Shown: positions 29,670 through 47,948, counted from the stretch's first letter. The stretch is 64,000 nt of DNA from Oopsacas minuta (GCA_024704765.1 JAKMXF010000321.1:434001-498000); one strand, 5' to 3'. Made by a program: numbers and translations. The notes: generated by a model not told the origin, from the letters alone.

Positions 29670-32600
29670 ATGGCAAGTTGGGATTCGGACTTTGAATTCC
29701 CTGATTCTCTAGCTAAAACAACCATGGATGAAATGCAATTATCTCAACTCAGTGATAAATATGCTGTAAATATAACCACTTTAAAATCCATTTGTAACAC
29801 AGTTAATAAATATTTCATCAACGGCCGTTCTATTTTGATTACAGAGTACCCTTCCGCGTTACGTACCTGCATACTTGAACACTTCATCTTCAAGTTATTA
29901 CAATTGAATTCTGGAAAGATCATACTTTTACACATTTCTGAAGTTGAACAAGTTTTGATTCCAACGTTAAATATTAAATATTCAAAGTTATTTGGTGGTG
30001 TCTTAACAAATACATTGGATACTACTAAGAGAATATTCACGATATCTAATGACCAATACTCGCATGGATTATTTACATTAATACCCGAACTCACTCGTGA
30101 TAAAATTGTATACTTTTATACTGGAAATAATTCGTTTAACGTCTCGCTAATGCCTGGATTACTGAATGTTCAGAACTTCATTCTTGCTTCTAAGTTATTG
30201 CCGAGCTCAGCTTGTGATATTCCATACTCTTTTGTTCATTTATTCGTAGGAGATCACAATCTTTTACACTCAAATGTGTACTATTTAAATCCTAGTAAAA
30301 CAAAGGTTAACTCAGAGAATTCTGATAGGAAATCAACGCTATCTTTCCCAACAACTATCCAAGGCTCATTATGTGTCCCTCTTGCACCTATTCCAGCCCC
30401 TACATGTACCCCAATCGGAGCTCCTATTGATATCTCATTGAATTCACTCATTCAGAAACACAACATTCCAGAACATACTCGTGTATTAGAATACCTAACC
30501 TGTAATACAATGGAGTGTATGGCGAGAGGAGAATCAGTTGTAATAGACGGATTCTCTCTAGCTGTACTTACTTGTTTGTTAGATTATATAATCACAAAGA
30601 GGTTAGAGACAACTGAAAATTGTTTACGTACTTTGGTTGATTCTACAGAGAATTTTCGATATGAATTGAGCAAACTAGGAGTAATGCAAACTACCGATTT
30701 TTCATATGTAACTCATGATTTTGATTATTCGAAAAGAGTATTATTCATAAAGCTATTAACAATGAGAACTCCTGTCTTGAATTCAGTCCTTGATAATTGT
30801 ATACTGGTTAGTTATACTAAAACTGGCTGTAGTTTAAATAAAGTCAGATTGTTCGATGGTCCAATCGTCTCTCTTACTACATCTAGTAAGCTTTTAGACC
30901 GTACGCTAGCAAATATTACTAAAACTTATACCCGCTTGAGTCATTCAGAAGAAGTAAGGTATGGAGTCATAGATCAAATTCCTGTTCACACCACCAGAGT
31001 AGTAAAACAACAATTTCCAGGACAATACTTCCGAAATTTAGACCAGAAATTAGAAGAAATAATTAATGCAGAACAAGATGCTATCACAGAACCTATAATC
31101 ATTCCAACAGTAAGTACAGCCCCAGATACTGAACTGTTGTTAGGGCTCGTTCAAAAACACAATATTATTGAAGATACCTGTAATCTAGAATATATGATAT
31201 CTACTGTAATGGAATGTATAGAGAGAGGAGATTCAATTGCAATAGAAGGATTCGACAAGAACATACTCACTTGTTTATTGGATTATATTATTGTTAAGAG
31301 AATGGAATCTTTTCGCAGTCCATACTTACACACTATAATTGATTCTACAAAAGTTATTCGAAAACAATTGATAAATTTAGAAATAAGGAGTATTAATGGT
31401 TTTAATGATTCATTAAGTTCACCAAGACAGGTATTATTCACTCAACTGAATCTTTCAAATTTGCATCTACTGAATTCAGAAAATAAAAAGCTTATACTCA
31501 TTAATTATACAAATTATGGTGACAGATTTCCGATTTTGAATCTATTACCCTGTCTCTTTGTATCACTATCGCATTCACGAATTAGTAAAGAGCTGCTAGC
31601 CAAAGTTTCTAGGCCGTTTCTACTCATTACTTATTTGAAAGATTCAAAAACAGTAGAATATAATCGTTTGAATGATTTCAATGTTCATATCCCAAACGAA
31701 CCTCAGAAAACATCAAATTGTATTATGGATACGAATGTGTTACCCAAGAAAATAGATCAATTAATTGATATTGATAGTTTACTACTTCGTCTCTCAAATA
31801 AATATAATTGCTATCTGAATTCAAATGTCTGTTCTACTGTGAATTATTTTATCGAAGAAGGAGAGTCTTTGATTGTCGATAACTTTTCCCAGCTTCAACT
31901 CCTTTATATTATTGATTTCGTTCTTACCATAAAGACGTTTAGAAGGATTTCTTTCTCAGAAACAAAGACTCTGATTTTATGTAGTGAGGAGGATTTACAA
32001 ACTAAACTACAGGTATTGGACGTTATAAGGTCTAGTCAATATTCCTGTATAAACTCAGATGGCACTTTTGATTATAATGGAAAGGTTTTGATATTGCATG
32101 ATATTTCAAGTAAATTTGGTAATATACTAAAGGAACGCTTAAAGTTAGACAAATCTCATCTACTAATACATCTTTACAAAAAGCCACAAGGAAGATTCCA
32201 ACGTAGTTTCTCTCTAATGAACTGCAATGTATTAGGATTGTGTGTAGATAGAACAGAATTATTTCCAAAGAAAAAAACCTTCATTCATCTCACACAGAAT
32301 GAATTTGATCAACTTGAGGTTAATGACTGTAGAGACAATATCAAGAAAACAAAGAGTAAGAATTTTAACTATCCAAATGATGATAAAGTTACAGATGATA
32401 ATAAACTTAAAGATACTCAAAGTATTCTTACAACTTCTGAGAATTTACCTCCTATAACTAACCCTTTATTCCTTAATAAACAGAACCCAATCACTACATT
32501 AATATGCCAGCTGTTTAATAAGCATCAAATAGAACTACTATACACAGATTTGCCTACAGAGCTATATAACGTAACCTTGACTACTCTTATGGATCATAGG

Positions 32601-34340
32601 AATGTTTGTATAGACGGATTTGCTTATACATTAGTAACTCCATTATTGACTGTATTCGCACTTGAATGCGTAGAGCTAGGTATTCCAGTGAAAATACATT
32701 ATGGGAACGACGTTGAATTGCCCGTAGATAAATTGAAAGATATCCCTGTAATTCCAAATATAGATATAATACAAACTTTAACAGAGAATAATGACCCCAG
32801 ACATCTATGGATATTAATTGGAACAGATCATAGACAGCTTAAACAGATTTTCTCTCTTATAAAGACAACTCATCAATGTATTTTCTTGTTATCCTATGCA
32901 GTATCGTTAATATTGGAGCACTCAGGGCTTAATATTACTAGAATATATAAGTTCATGGATTGTGTGTTTGTTTGTTCTTTTAATAAACATTTGCTTTATG
33001 TATCTTCTAAGGATGGATTCGATACAGAAAACTTGCCTTTCTCTCCAAGAATTTTTACTTCAGACACTCCGACCTCTCCAATAGTACCAATGGACATTAC
33101 ACCAGCAAAATCCACTGAAACCCAATTACCAGACAAGATTCGACTCAATATTATGCAAGATTCAATAATTGAAAATTCTTCTGTGAAAATTGATTTTAAT
33201 GATGTAGAAAACACAGATTTTGAATTGTCAGATTCTTGTAACGATTTATCCATACATAAAACTGTATTTCCTGAACTAAATCAGGAGTTTGTTGTTGCAT
33301 TAGAAGAAGCTTGTTTGCCTGAAAATTGTACTGAAAGTTCTACTAGATTAATTAATTTAACAGGTAACCATACTCCTGACATTCCTAATACAGATAATCT
33401 AGAAAGCAATGATGAATCTAATTTAAATATTATCTGTAATAATTCTGAAGATAATGATACTTGTATTGACAGTGATATTTTGAAGGTTGATAGTGAATTG
33501 CTGCAGAAAGAAAGCGATTGTTCAAAAATGGAAGAGAAATTATCTGAGAATAAAGAGGTTGACGAATCTCCTTTGAAAGAGACACAAATTTTGGCTGAAA
33601 GTTCTGCGACTACGAATACGATTTCAACAGAACAAGTTAATGAAAAGAACATATTGTCCACAGATTATATAACAAAACTAGTCTCAGAAGAGCTCTCAGA
33701 ATTATGCCCTGTAGCACTACCAGATAATACAATAATAGAATCAAATACTACCGAGCCTATAATAATATCACCCTCTGACCTCGGCATCCAATTAGTAACT
33801 TCTCCTTTGCAAGCAGGCCTCCATACAATCCTATACAGCACAGATACTACATACTACACCATTATAATACGTCATATAGCTGACGTATTGGATTGTCTAC
33901 GTAATACATTACAGGTTGTAATTACGTCTCAAAACCCTGATATTTGTTCTCAACTTTTAAAACTAGCTTCAATTCACTTACACACAGCCCGTGGATTCTT
34001 ATACAGGGCCGGTTCAATTCACAGTTTGTGTGATTACATTGTACAACAAGAATTACAGATTCTCTCTATTCCAGTTTCATCTCTCGTTTCTTTAATTCAA
34101 ACCGATTCCAGTCTGTTTCTAGATAATCATATTCTAGTTTATGTTGAGGACCCTAAAATCAAATATTTAGATAATCCTATTTTAATCAAAGTTCTGACGA
34201 AGAACATAGCTTTTCAATATATTTTCATATTACCAGACAAGAAACCAAGATTTGATAATTTCCAATCTCCTCATTGTGAAATCAAATTTTCTGATTTCTC
34301 AAAGAATAATGAAAGTTATTTTGTAGAATTTAATTTTTAG
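29670..34340 (+). CDS. Giant pseudo-DEAD-box modular protein, third of four
   Basis: Single exon, 1556 residues. Five tandem modules begin near residues 24, 255, 488, 704 and 942, followed by an acidic disordered stretch (about 1120-1360) and a C-terminal module (1362-1556) shared with the other three proteins. Each module opens with a helix of the LIQKHNI or LSNKYNC type, then a hydrophobic strand and glycine (ESVVIDGF, DSIAIEGF, ESLIVDNF, NVCIDGF). Modules 2 and 3 are more than half identical over their first 55 residues (QKHNI, MEC, LTCLLDYII), which points to recent internal duplication. No Walker A, DEAD or SAT motif survives: the C-terminal module has LYSTDTTYY, LQVVITSQNP and YVEDPKI at these places. 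It can hardly be an enzyme; a binding scaffold is more likely. Function unknown. Confidence 0.7.
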   Translation: MASWDSDFEFPDSLAKTTMDEMQLSQLSDKYAVNITTLKSICNTVNKYFINGRSILITEYPSALRTCILEHFIFKLLQLNSGKIILLHISEVEQVLIPTLNIKYSKLFGGVLTNTLDTTKRIFTISNDQYSHGLFTLIPELTRDKIVYFYTGNNSFNVSLMPGLLNVQNFILASKLLPSSACDIPYSFVHLFVGDHNLLHSNVYYLNPSKTKVNSENSDRKSTLSFPTTIQGSLCVPLAPIPAPTCTPIGAPIDISLNSLIQKHNIPEHTRVLEYLTCNTMECMARGESVVIDGFSLAVLTCLLDYIITKRLETTENCLRTLVDSTENFRYELSKLGVMQTTDFSYVTHDFDYSKRVLFIKLLTMRTPVLNSVLDNCILVSYTKTGCSLNKVRLFDGPIVSLTTSSKLLDRTLANITKTYTRLSHSEEVRYGVIDQIPVHTTRVVKQQFPGQYFRNLDQKLEEIINAEQDAITEPIIIPTVSTAPDTELLLGLVQKHNIIEDTCNLEYMISTVMECIERGDSIAIEGFDKNILTCLLDYIIVKRMESFRSPYLHTIIDSTKVIRKQLINLEIRSINGFNDSLSSPRQVLFTQLNLSNLHLLNSENKKLILINYTNYGDRFPILNLLPCLFVSLSHSRISKELLAKVSRPFLLITYLKDSKTVEYNRLNDFNVHIPNEPQKTSNCIMDTNVLPKKIDQLIDIDSLLLRLSNKYNCYLNSNVCSTVNYFIEEGESLIVDNFSQLQLLYIIDFVLTIKTFRRISFSETKTLILCSEEDLQTKLQVLDVIRSSQYSCINSDGTFDYNGKVLILHDISSKFGNILKERLKLDKSHLLIHLYKKPQGRFQRSFSLMNCNVLGLCVDRTELFPKKKTFIHLTQNEFDQLEVNDCRDNIKKTKSKNFNYPNDDKVTDDNKLKDTQSILTTSENLPPITNPLFLNKQNPITTLICQLFNKHQIELLYTDLPTELYNVTLTTLMDHRNVCIDGFAYTLVTPLLTVFALECVELGIPVKIHYGNDVELPVDKLKDIPVIPNIDIIQTLTENNDPRHLWILIGTDHRQLKQIFSLIKTTHQCIFLLSYAVSLILEHSGLNITRIYKFMDCVFVCSFNKHLLYVSSKDGFDTENLPFSPRIFTSDTPTSPIVPMDITPAKSTETQLPDKIRLNIMQDSIIENSSVKIDFNDVENTDFELSDSCNDLSIHKTVFPELNQEFVVALEEACLPENCTESSTRLINLTGNHTPDIPNTDNLESNDESNLNIICNNSEDNDTCIDSDILKVDSELLQKESDCSKMEEKLSENKEVDESPLKETQILAESSATTNTISTEQVNEKNILSTDYITKLVSEELSELCPVALPDNTIIESNTTEPIIISPSDLGIQLVTSPLQAGLHTILYSTDTTYYTIIIRHIADVLDCLRNTLQVVITSQNPDICSQLLKLASIHLHTARGFLYRAGSIHSLCDYIVQQELQILSIPVSSLVSLIQTDSSLFLDNHILVYVEDPKIKYLDNPILIKVLTKNIAFQYIFILPDKKPRFDNFQSPHCEIKFSDFSKNNESYFVEFNF

Positions 34341-34490
34341 AATTAATTAGTCAATTCCTAATTTGCTTGTATAATTATTGCTTCATATTATTCAGTGTAA
34401 TGATTATTATATGAATATTTAGATGAGCTCCTAGAAACGAAACTTATTAAATAATTTCTTTAGCTTAATTTAGATATTATTTTCAATATT

Positions 34491-37400
34491 ATGTCAACTA
34501 CTACCAATACTGATAAAGAACAAGCAATTCCAGCTAACATAATCTCGTGTAGTGAATTGGAGAATTTACCAGATAATTCTAGTATTCCCACTAACGAAGT
34601 TACACCGAATGTAAAGGAACAAATATTTAGTAATATTCCTACAGAACAAATTATACAAAACTTCCAAGAACTTAAACTTAACACTGAACTATATACGAAC
34701 CTAAAAGTTAACGGTTATGTCAAACCAACAGACATTCAATCACACATTCTATTCCCGTTAGTTCAAGGTAAATCAATGCTAATTGAATCTAAACCAGGGA
34801 CTGGTAAGCTAACCTCACTCTATATCTTATTACTACAACGCTGTAGACTCAGTAGCATGCGTATACAAGGTATTATCGTTACAGGAAATACGGTGTATTG
34901 TTCAACAATTGAAATGAATCTAAGCTTGCTATCAGAAGAAGTCACGGCGATTAACCTAGATGAACTTGAGGTCACTGACCCAGGAGAGGTAGCAGACCAC
35001 CAATTTATGATGGGAAGTGAGCAGAGCATTGCATTACTTTCCGGGGTAATTAACGTCATTAAAATACCTATAATACTATGTCTATACAATATTAATATAC
35101 AGCAGAGCGTTTTAATGGATAAAATAACTTCAAATTTGACAAAATTCAATCAGATCGTTATTATGAGAGATCAAACTATTACCATAGACTACAAATTGAT
35201 TACAAAACTCCTTACACAAAATGCAATGCATTTATCAGTTGATATGCAAATGTCTGGTCCTAGTCATTTAACGGGGATGTTTAAACAAATCCACCAGATA
35301 GAAACTATCCCCAAACCACAAGATAACAGTAAGCAAGATATCTCACCAGCAAATACAGAATATTCACCTGCAAAACAGGAACAAATCCAAGAAACGCCGA
35401 ATTTAGAAGTATTACGCAAACTCGAGTCAGGAGACAAGATAATTGAATTCTTCCTTAAACACGATTTATCATTAAAAGTCCCAACCTTTTATGTTTTCGT
35501 CTTCAACTATTTATTCAAAGGTTTGAGTGTTGTGCAAACAGGATACAAATCTGTTGAACGTATAAACTTAATAAGTTTAGTTGTAAAAGAGTTTGACAGA
35601 CATCTGACAGCTCCCGTACACGTAGTAATATGTCATGATGGTAAAGAATTCAAAGATTCTAAATTATTGGCAAACCCATCCGTGTACATTTTTCAAGATG
35701 AAGAAACATTAAATGATATTCCTAAAGACAAGACGATAATAATTGCATCAAGCTCGAAAACTTTATCAGTTCTCAAATCTTTCCCTAATTTATTCCACTC
35801 AACTGGTCGTATTATCGTCTTCTACAATATTTCCATTGGTAAATTCAAAGATATTACACAGCTATTTCCACAAGGGTTGCTGTTCCTTGCTATGCTTAAA
35901 TGTCAAATAGAATCAATAGCTGGTGATATTCAAATACCATTTGTAAATGTAGCAAAGCATGAAAATAACCTCAACATTGAGCCTTTCTCGGGAGCTAAGA
36001 TATCACCAGACGATTTGAGTTGTTTAGAAGAGCTTACTCGTGAGAAAACGAGTTTACCCCAGAAATTTAACACAAACCAAGATTTCCATAAATCCAGATT
36101 CCATACTACGAACAGAGAAGACCATAAGTTTGAAGATTCACGTACAATGCCGCGCGTCGTTAGTATAAATCTATTACAAACAATCTCAGCTAAACACGGG
36201 ATAAATCCTAAAGCAATCTTACCATTCTACCCAGAAGTATTCTCATTCTCTATTCGGGGAGATAATATTCTTCTAATTGGGTTCCAGCAGTCGGAATATT
36301 CGTCTATTGTTAATATAGTTAGTTTAGAGAGAGTTAGTAATAGTACTGAGCCTGGCTGTCAAGTACTAGTATACTATGGTTCTGGGGAAGAAGCAGATCT
36401 CTGTGATTATCCTAATTGTAAACGTCTGCTGTCTGGAAATGAGAATTCTATCTTAGACATATGTCCGTTAGTTAGTGTTGATACTATACGGGATATAACA
36501 CGTTTGTATACCAAGCAAAATGCGAAATTTTACGCCCTTAAGAAGTTAATTGTTCTCGTGGGAGTAACACTTGATGAGTGTATTGAGATAATTTCTAATC
36601 AGATACCGTGTCAGCTGATATTCATTTTGACTGATATTCCAACTGATGACCATTTTAATGATTTACCCGTTTCATTTGTGAGATTTCTAAATCACAACAA
36701 TTCTGTTAAGATTGAGAAAGTTGGACAAGATGATTCTCTGTTAACTGACGAAAATACACAAGAATCTTCTCCCGAATTGGTTAATGAATCACCATCAGAT
36801 ATCCCAGATACAATCGATAATACATCTAAGCCTGTTCGCCCCACACAACAAACATCTATGGACAACGAATTTCCTCAACAAACAACCTCATTAGCGCGAG
36901 CTATACTTGTCAGAAATAATGAGACAGTAGTAGTTGATAATATGGAATTTTTCACTACAGCATTATCCCATACAATTGGTGGAAATAATATTCTAATACG
37001 CGAATTCTCCAAGGAAATTATCACTAGCTTTGTAACGATATTATACCAAGATTACTGTGTTAATATCCCAGGCAATGACTATGTGCTATTCTGTCTTGGT
37101 TCACGAATATCCGATTTATTTTTGCCATCATTTAAGTGTCCATCTTCTCTCTGGCTCCAGAACGATAAAAACATCTCCGTACAGCCCAATTTTCAAAAAG
37201 AAGCATATTTTCTAACAATTACCAGACTCCTAAATATGATACACACAGAACTTGAATGTTTAGTAAATCGAACTTGGCTGATAGTATTCATTGGTCTTTC
37301 ACATAAAGAAATTGAATCATGTATCCCATACATTCCCCTCTCCAATCAGTATTTGTTTATCCTAAGCATAGAACATCCTCAGTTTAAGAAGTTCATGTCA

Positions 37401-38192
37401 GCACCATACGTGGTTATAAGGAAAACACGTAGAAAACTAGTCACAACTGAATGGGTGCATAAAAGTAAAATGAAATCATTCAAAACTGAATACAAACAAA
37501 CAAATTCTATTCAACAATATGATAATAATGTCGAAACAACAACCACAACAACGATTCCACCTACGCAGGATTCCAAGGAAAATAATCGAGCGTTAGCATT
37601 ACATGCAATAGCTTCATCAATATTAAACTCTGGAAAGCATGTATTACTGCAAGCAACAAGATCATCCGGTAAAACTACATTAGCATTTGATTACTCAATT
37701 TATAATATAGACAGAAATAGCAAATGTGTTCAAGTTATATTTAGTTCTCCGAGTATTTTTAAGAGCGTTAAGCTATTCACTGATCTTAATCAGTATTTGA
37801 AACGTAATAATGAGACTGAAGTGAAAGCTTTTTTGCATGCAAAAGGCGATTCGTCACAATTATCTGCTTACCTTGAAAATATTGGTTTTCATGTTCTCGT
37901 GACGACTAATGACAGTCTGAGTAAATTAATAAAAGAATCGAGTATTATCCATGCATGTGGTCTAATAGTGTTTGACGAGTTATACTCCAATGCAGACGTA
38001 GACCAGGTAACTGCAATGTTGCCAACTTTATTTCATGACTCTATACCTCGTGGTATACAATGTATCTTTATAACAAGTTCGTCAGAAGATGTAACAAAAC
38101 TCTTACGGTTTATTCCAATGTCGTTTTTCTATATTCATTCTACTCGTGAAACTCTCCAGAAATCTACTTATTCCATAGATTGTTATTTTTGA
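34491..38192 (+). CDS. Pseudo-DEAD-box modular protein with two P-loops, fourth of four
   Basis: Single exon, 1233 residues, only 150 bases after the previous gene. The N-terminal domain (about 46-260) keeps the best helicase signature of the cluster: GYVKPTDIQ (Q-motif, 72-80) and SKPGTGKLT (motif I, near 101-108, Leu in place of the usual Thr). Degenerate modules begin near 310, 559 and 800. The C-terminal module (1030-1233) keeps ATRSSGKTT (motif I, 1056-1063), VQVIFSSPS (Ia), HVLVTTNDSLSKLI, GLIVFDELYSN (motif II, DELY as in the LOTUS protein) and CIFITSSSED (SAT place). No RecA2 domain follows either P-loop, so unwinding is unlikely, although ATP binding is possible. Its shared DELY and GKT with the LOTUS protein make these two the least decayed of the family. 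Confidence 0.72.
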   Translation: MSTTTNTDKEQAIPANIISCSELENLPDNSSIPTNEVTPNVKEQIFSNIPTEQIIQNFQELKLNTELYTNLKVNGYVKPTDIQSHILFPLVQGKSMLIESKPGTGKLTSLYILLLQRCRLSSMRIQGIIVTGNTVYCSTIEMNLSLLSEEVTAINLDELEVTDPGEVADHQFMMGSEQSIALLSGVINVIKIPIILCLYNINIQQSVLMDKITSNLTKFNQIVIMRDQTITIDYKLITKLLTQNAMHLSVDMQMSGPSHLTGMFKQIHQIETIPKPQDNSKQDISPANTEYSPAKQEQIQETPNLEVLRKLESGDKIIEFFLKHDLSLKVPTFYVFVFNYLFKGLSVVQTGYKSVERINLISLVVKEFDRHLTAPVHVVICHDGKEFKDSKLLANPSVYIFQDEETLNDIPKDKTIIIASSSKTLSVLKSFPNLFHSTGRIIVFYNISIGKFKDITQLFPQGLLFLAMLKCQIESIAGDIQIPFVNVAKHENNLNIEPFSGAKISPDDLSCLEELTREKTSLPQKFNTNQDFHKSRFHTTNREDHKFEDSRTMPRVVSINLLQTISAKHGINPKAILPFYPEVFSFSIRGDNILLIGFQQSEYSSIVNIVSLERVSNSTEPGCQVLVYYGSGEEADLCDYPNCKRLLSGNENSILDICPLVSVDTIRDITRLYTKQNAKFYALKKLIVLVGVTLDECIEIISNQIPCQLIFILTDIPTDDHFNDLPVSFVRFLNHNNSVKIEKVGQDDSLLTDENTQESSPELVNESPSDIPDTIDNTSKPVRPTQQTSMDNEFPQQTTSLARAILVRNNETVVVDNMEFFTTALSHTIGGNNILIREFSKEIITSFVTILYQDYCVNIPGNDYVLFCLGSRISDLFLPSFKCPSSLWLQNDKNISVQPNFQKEAYFLTITRLLNMIHTELECLVNRTWLIVFIGLSHKEIESCIPYIPLSNQYLFILSIEHPQFKKFMSAPYVVIRKTRRKLVTTEWVHKSKMKSFKTEYKQTNSIQQYDNNVETTTTTTIPPTQDSKENNRALALHAIASSILNSGKHVLLQATRSSGKTTLAFDYSIYNIDRNSKCVQVIFSSPSIFKSVKLFTDLNQYLKRNNETEVKAFLHAKGDSSQLSAYLENIGFHVLVTTNDSLSKLIKESSIIHACGLIVFDELYSNADVDQVTAMLPTLFHDSIPRGIQCIFITSSSEDVTKLLRFIPMSFFYIHSTRETLQKSTYSIDCYF

Positions 38193-38594
38193 TATTTTGT
38201 ATTGCGTATTGAGCTTTGAATTTATAGTATTTCTACGATTCCACTAATAGCCCAGAATATTCAATATTATAACTGATCTACGTAGTTTTATCATTATTAA
38301 ATGAAATAGTAATAATAGAATACACGAGGTGGAAATACGAGATTCTCATTATGAAAGTATTTATTATTTATAATTATTTCATTAGACACGAGGACATTAA
38401 TCTACATTAACTGGAATGGTTGTGGAACTATAATGATATAATTGCTTCCACTTTCATTGTGAATTCATGCTTACTTATCTGATTATTATATCCAAAGAAA
38501 AACTTTCAATTCTATTAATTTGTAAATTATTGAGAAACAAACATTTTCCGAACTCGATTATTTACTGACTTAGGTTTGTTGTCAAAGCAAACTA

Positions 38595-38753
38595 CAGTCA
38601 ACTCTCGTCAATACGAATACGGTCAACAGGTATTCTACAATATACACCTTATAAAGTAGTTCTCGGTTACTTTAAACTCGGTTTAAGACGTACTTCTCTT
38701 GTACGTACTATTTTTGTTCCCCCGAGGGGTTACGTCTTATCCGAGTTCTACTA
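38595..38753. mobile_element. Family C inverted-repeat element
   Basis: Right part GTTACGTCTTATCCGAGTTC is the inverse of GAACTCGGATAAGACGTAAC and pairs with the left end. A second copy is at 50182-50369. Confidence 0.55.
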
Positions 38754-38755
38754 TA

Positions 38756-38836
38756 CAGCCGAACGTCTGAGGTCTGGGCATTGTCTTCCGGAGGGTTCCC
38801 AACCCTGTTTAGGGAGGTACTCAGATGTCAGGCTGT
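38756..38836. repeat. Palindromic mini-element abutting family C
   Basis: ACAGCCGAACGTCTGAG on the left and CTCAGATGTCAGGCTGT on the right are inverted copies with TA on each side, around a 45-base centre. It shares its TA with the end of the preceding family C element, so one has probably inserted at the edge of the other. Confidence 0.6.
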
Positions 38837-39287
38837 ATTTCAATGAATATTACTTGAGTTAATACATATTACGAACATGCGGATAGGGAATACATATTCC
38901 TGCTATCTGATTAAAGTAAGGATATTGAAAGCTGTATGTGTGATCGGAGTTACCTATTACTGTTCGTTAACTTAAATACAATAAATCAGGTGATTCAAGT
39001 AAGGGCATTTATCTGAAATACTCTTACTTTATCATGAAAGTATTCAGGAGCCTCGCGTTCTGTAGAATGATACCCACGGGTTGTAACGATTGTATAAAGT
39101 TCATCGAAAGAGTAACATTTATCTATTTAACAAAAGGTTATTTCCAGTTTCTTATTAAGCAGAATAGTGCTTATAGTTACATCATATCGAAAGTGAATTT
39201 ATCAGTAATACACAATATTAATTGCCAGCCAATTCTGTATTAGTATAAATAAACTTGTATAAATATATCTCAAATCAAAGGAATTTA

Positions 39288-40094
39288 ATGGATACAATCC
39301 TACCAAGAGGTCCTCAATGCGATGATACACAGTACCATCAAGACATGAATTATGCGCATACTGTTATGACAAGGAAATCGAATGAGAAAACAATTTCCGA
39401 AGATCGTCCAGATTATATACACAAGAGAAAACCAACTCCACGCATCGTACAGGAAGAAATTAAATCAGATCAAATTTATGTAAATGTGAAATCTGGTAGT
39501 ACTGAAGAGCAGTTAGGTCTTAGTCAAGAGATATACACTTTAAAAATAAATATTCATCAGTTGATAAAAGATAAAGAAGAACTTAAAGACCAAATACATT
39601 TGTTGAAAGATCAAAATTCTGAGTTAAGTTCCAAATTAACAAATCAGGCTATAAGTGACCTGAAAAGTTACGAAGAAGAGAAACGACAATGGAAGTTGGA
39701 TCGAGAAGGTCTAGAAAATACAATTAGTCTGTGTAAAGGATATATTCGATGCCAAGATGAAGATAAATTACACCAAGGAGAAAAGATTTCAATGTTAGAA
39801 ATAGCCCTGAAAGCACATCATTCATCTCCTGAATATGCTTACAATCCTCGCGATGCAATGTATTCTAGTCATAGCAATACTATACAGCAATACCGTGGAC
39901 ATACCTCTGATATCCCAACCTATGGGAAGCCAGGATCTTCACCTGCCTATCACTCTGCTTATTCGCATTCTCATCATACGACAGTACCTCTTGTATATGA
40001 CCCAAACTTAACTTGTGATCACTGCGGATCTAAATTCTTATATGATGAAATACAGAAGTTGAGAGAACATTTAAATACTATGCATCCAAACTGA
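39288..40094 (+). CDS. Coiled-coil protein with C-terminal C2H2 zinc finger
   Basis: Single exon, 268 residues from the ATG at 39288 (MDTILPRGP). An in-frame TTG 33 bases upstream is not used as a start. A coiled coil spans about residues 70-165 (LIKDKEELKDQIHLLKDQN), followed by EEEKRQWKLDREGLENTI, a His/Tyr/Ser-rich disordered part, and a single zinc finger at the very end (CDHCGSKF, then HLNTMH). A coiled coil plus one C-terminal finger is the layout of NEMO/optineurin/TAX1BP1/TBK1-adaptor proteins, where the finger binds ubiquitin. I cannot show homology to any of them. Function unassigned. Confidence 0.65.
   Translation: MDTILPRGPQCDDTQYHQDMNYAHTVMTRKSNEKTISEDRPDYIHKRKPTPRIVQEEIKSDQIYVNVKSGSTEEQLGLSQEIYTLKINIHQLIKDKEELKDQIHLLKDQNSELSSKLTNQAISDLKSYEEEKRQWKLDREGLENTISLCKGYIRCQDEDKLHQGEKISMLEIALKAHHSSPEYAYNPRDAMYSSHSNTIQQYRGHTSDIPTYGKPGSSPAYHSAYSHSHHTTVPLVYDPNLTCDHCGSKFLYDEIQKLREHLNTMHPN

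Positions 40095-47948
<7,854 letters not shown>

Larger units (their letters stand above)
38193..39287. other. Intergenic downstream of the pseudo-helicase cluster
   Basis: About 1.1 kb holding a family C element (38595-38753), an abutting palindromic element (38756-38836) and AT-rich sequence. The open frame at 39034-39243 shows nothing recognisable. Confidence 0.6.
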
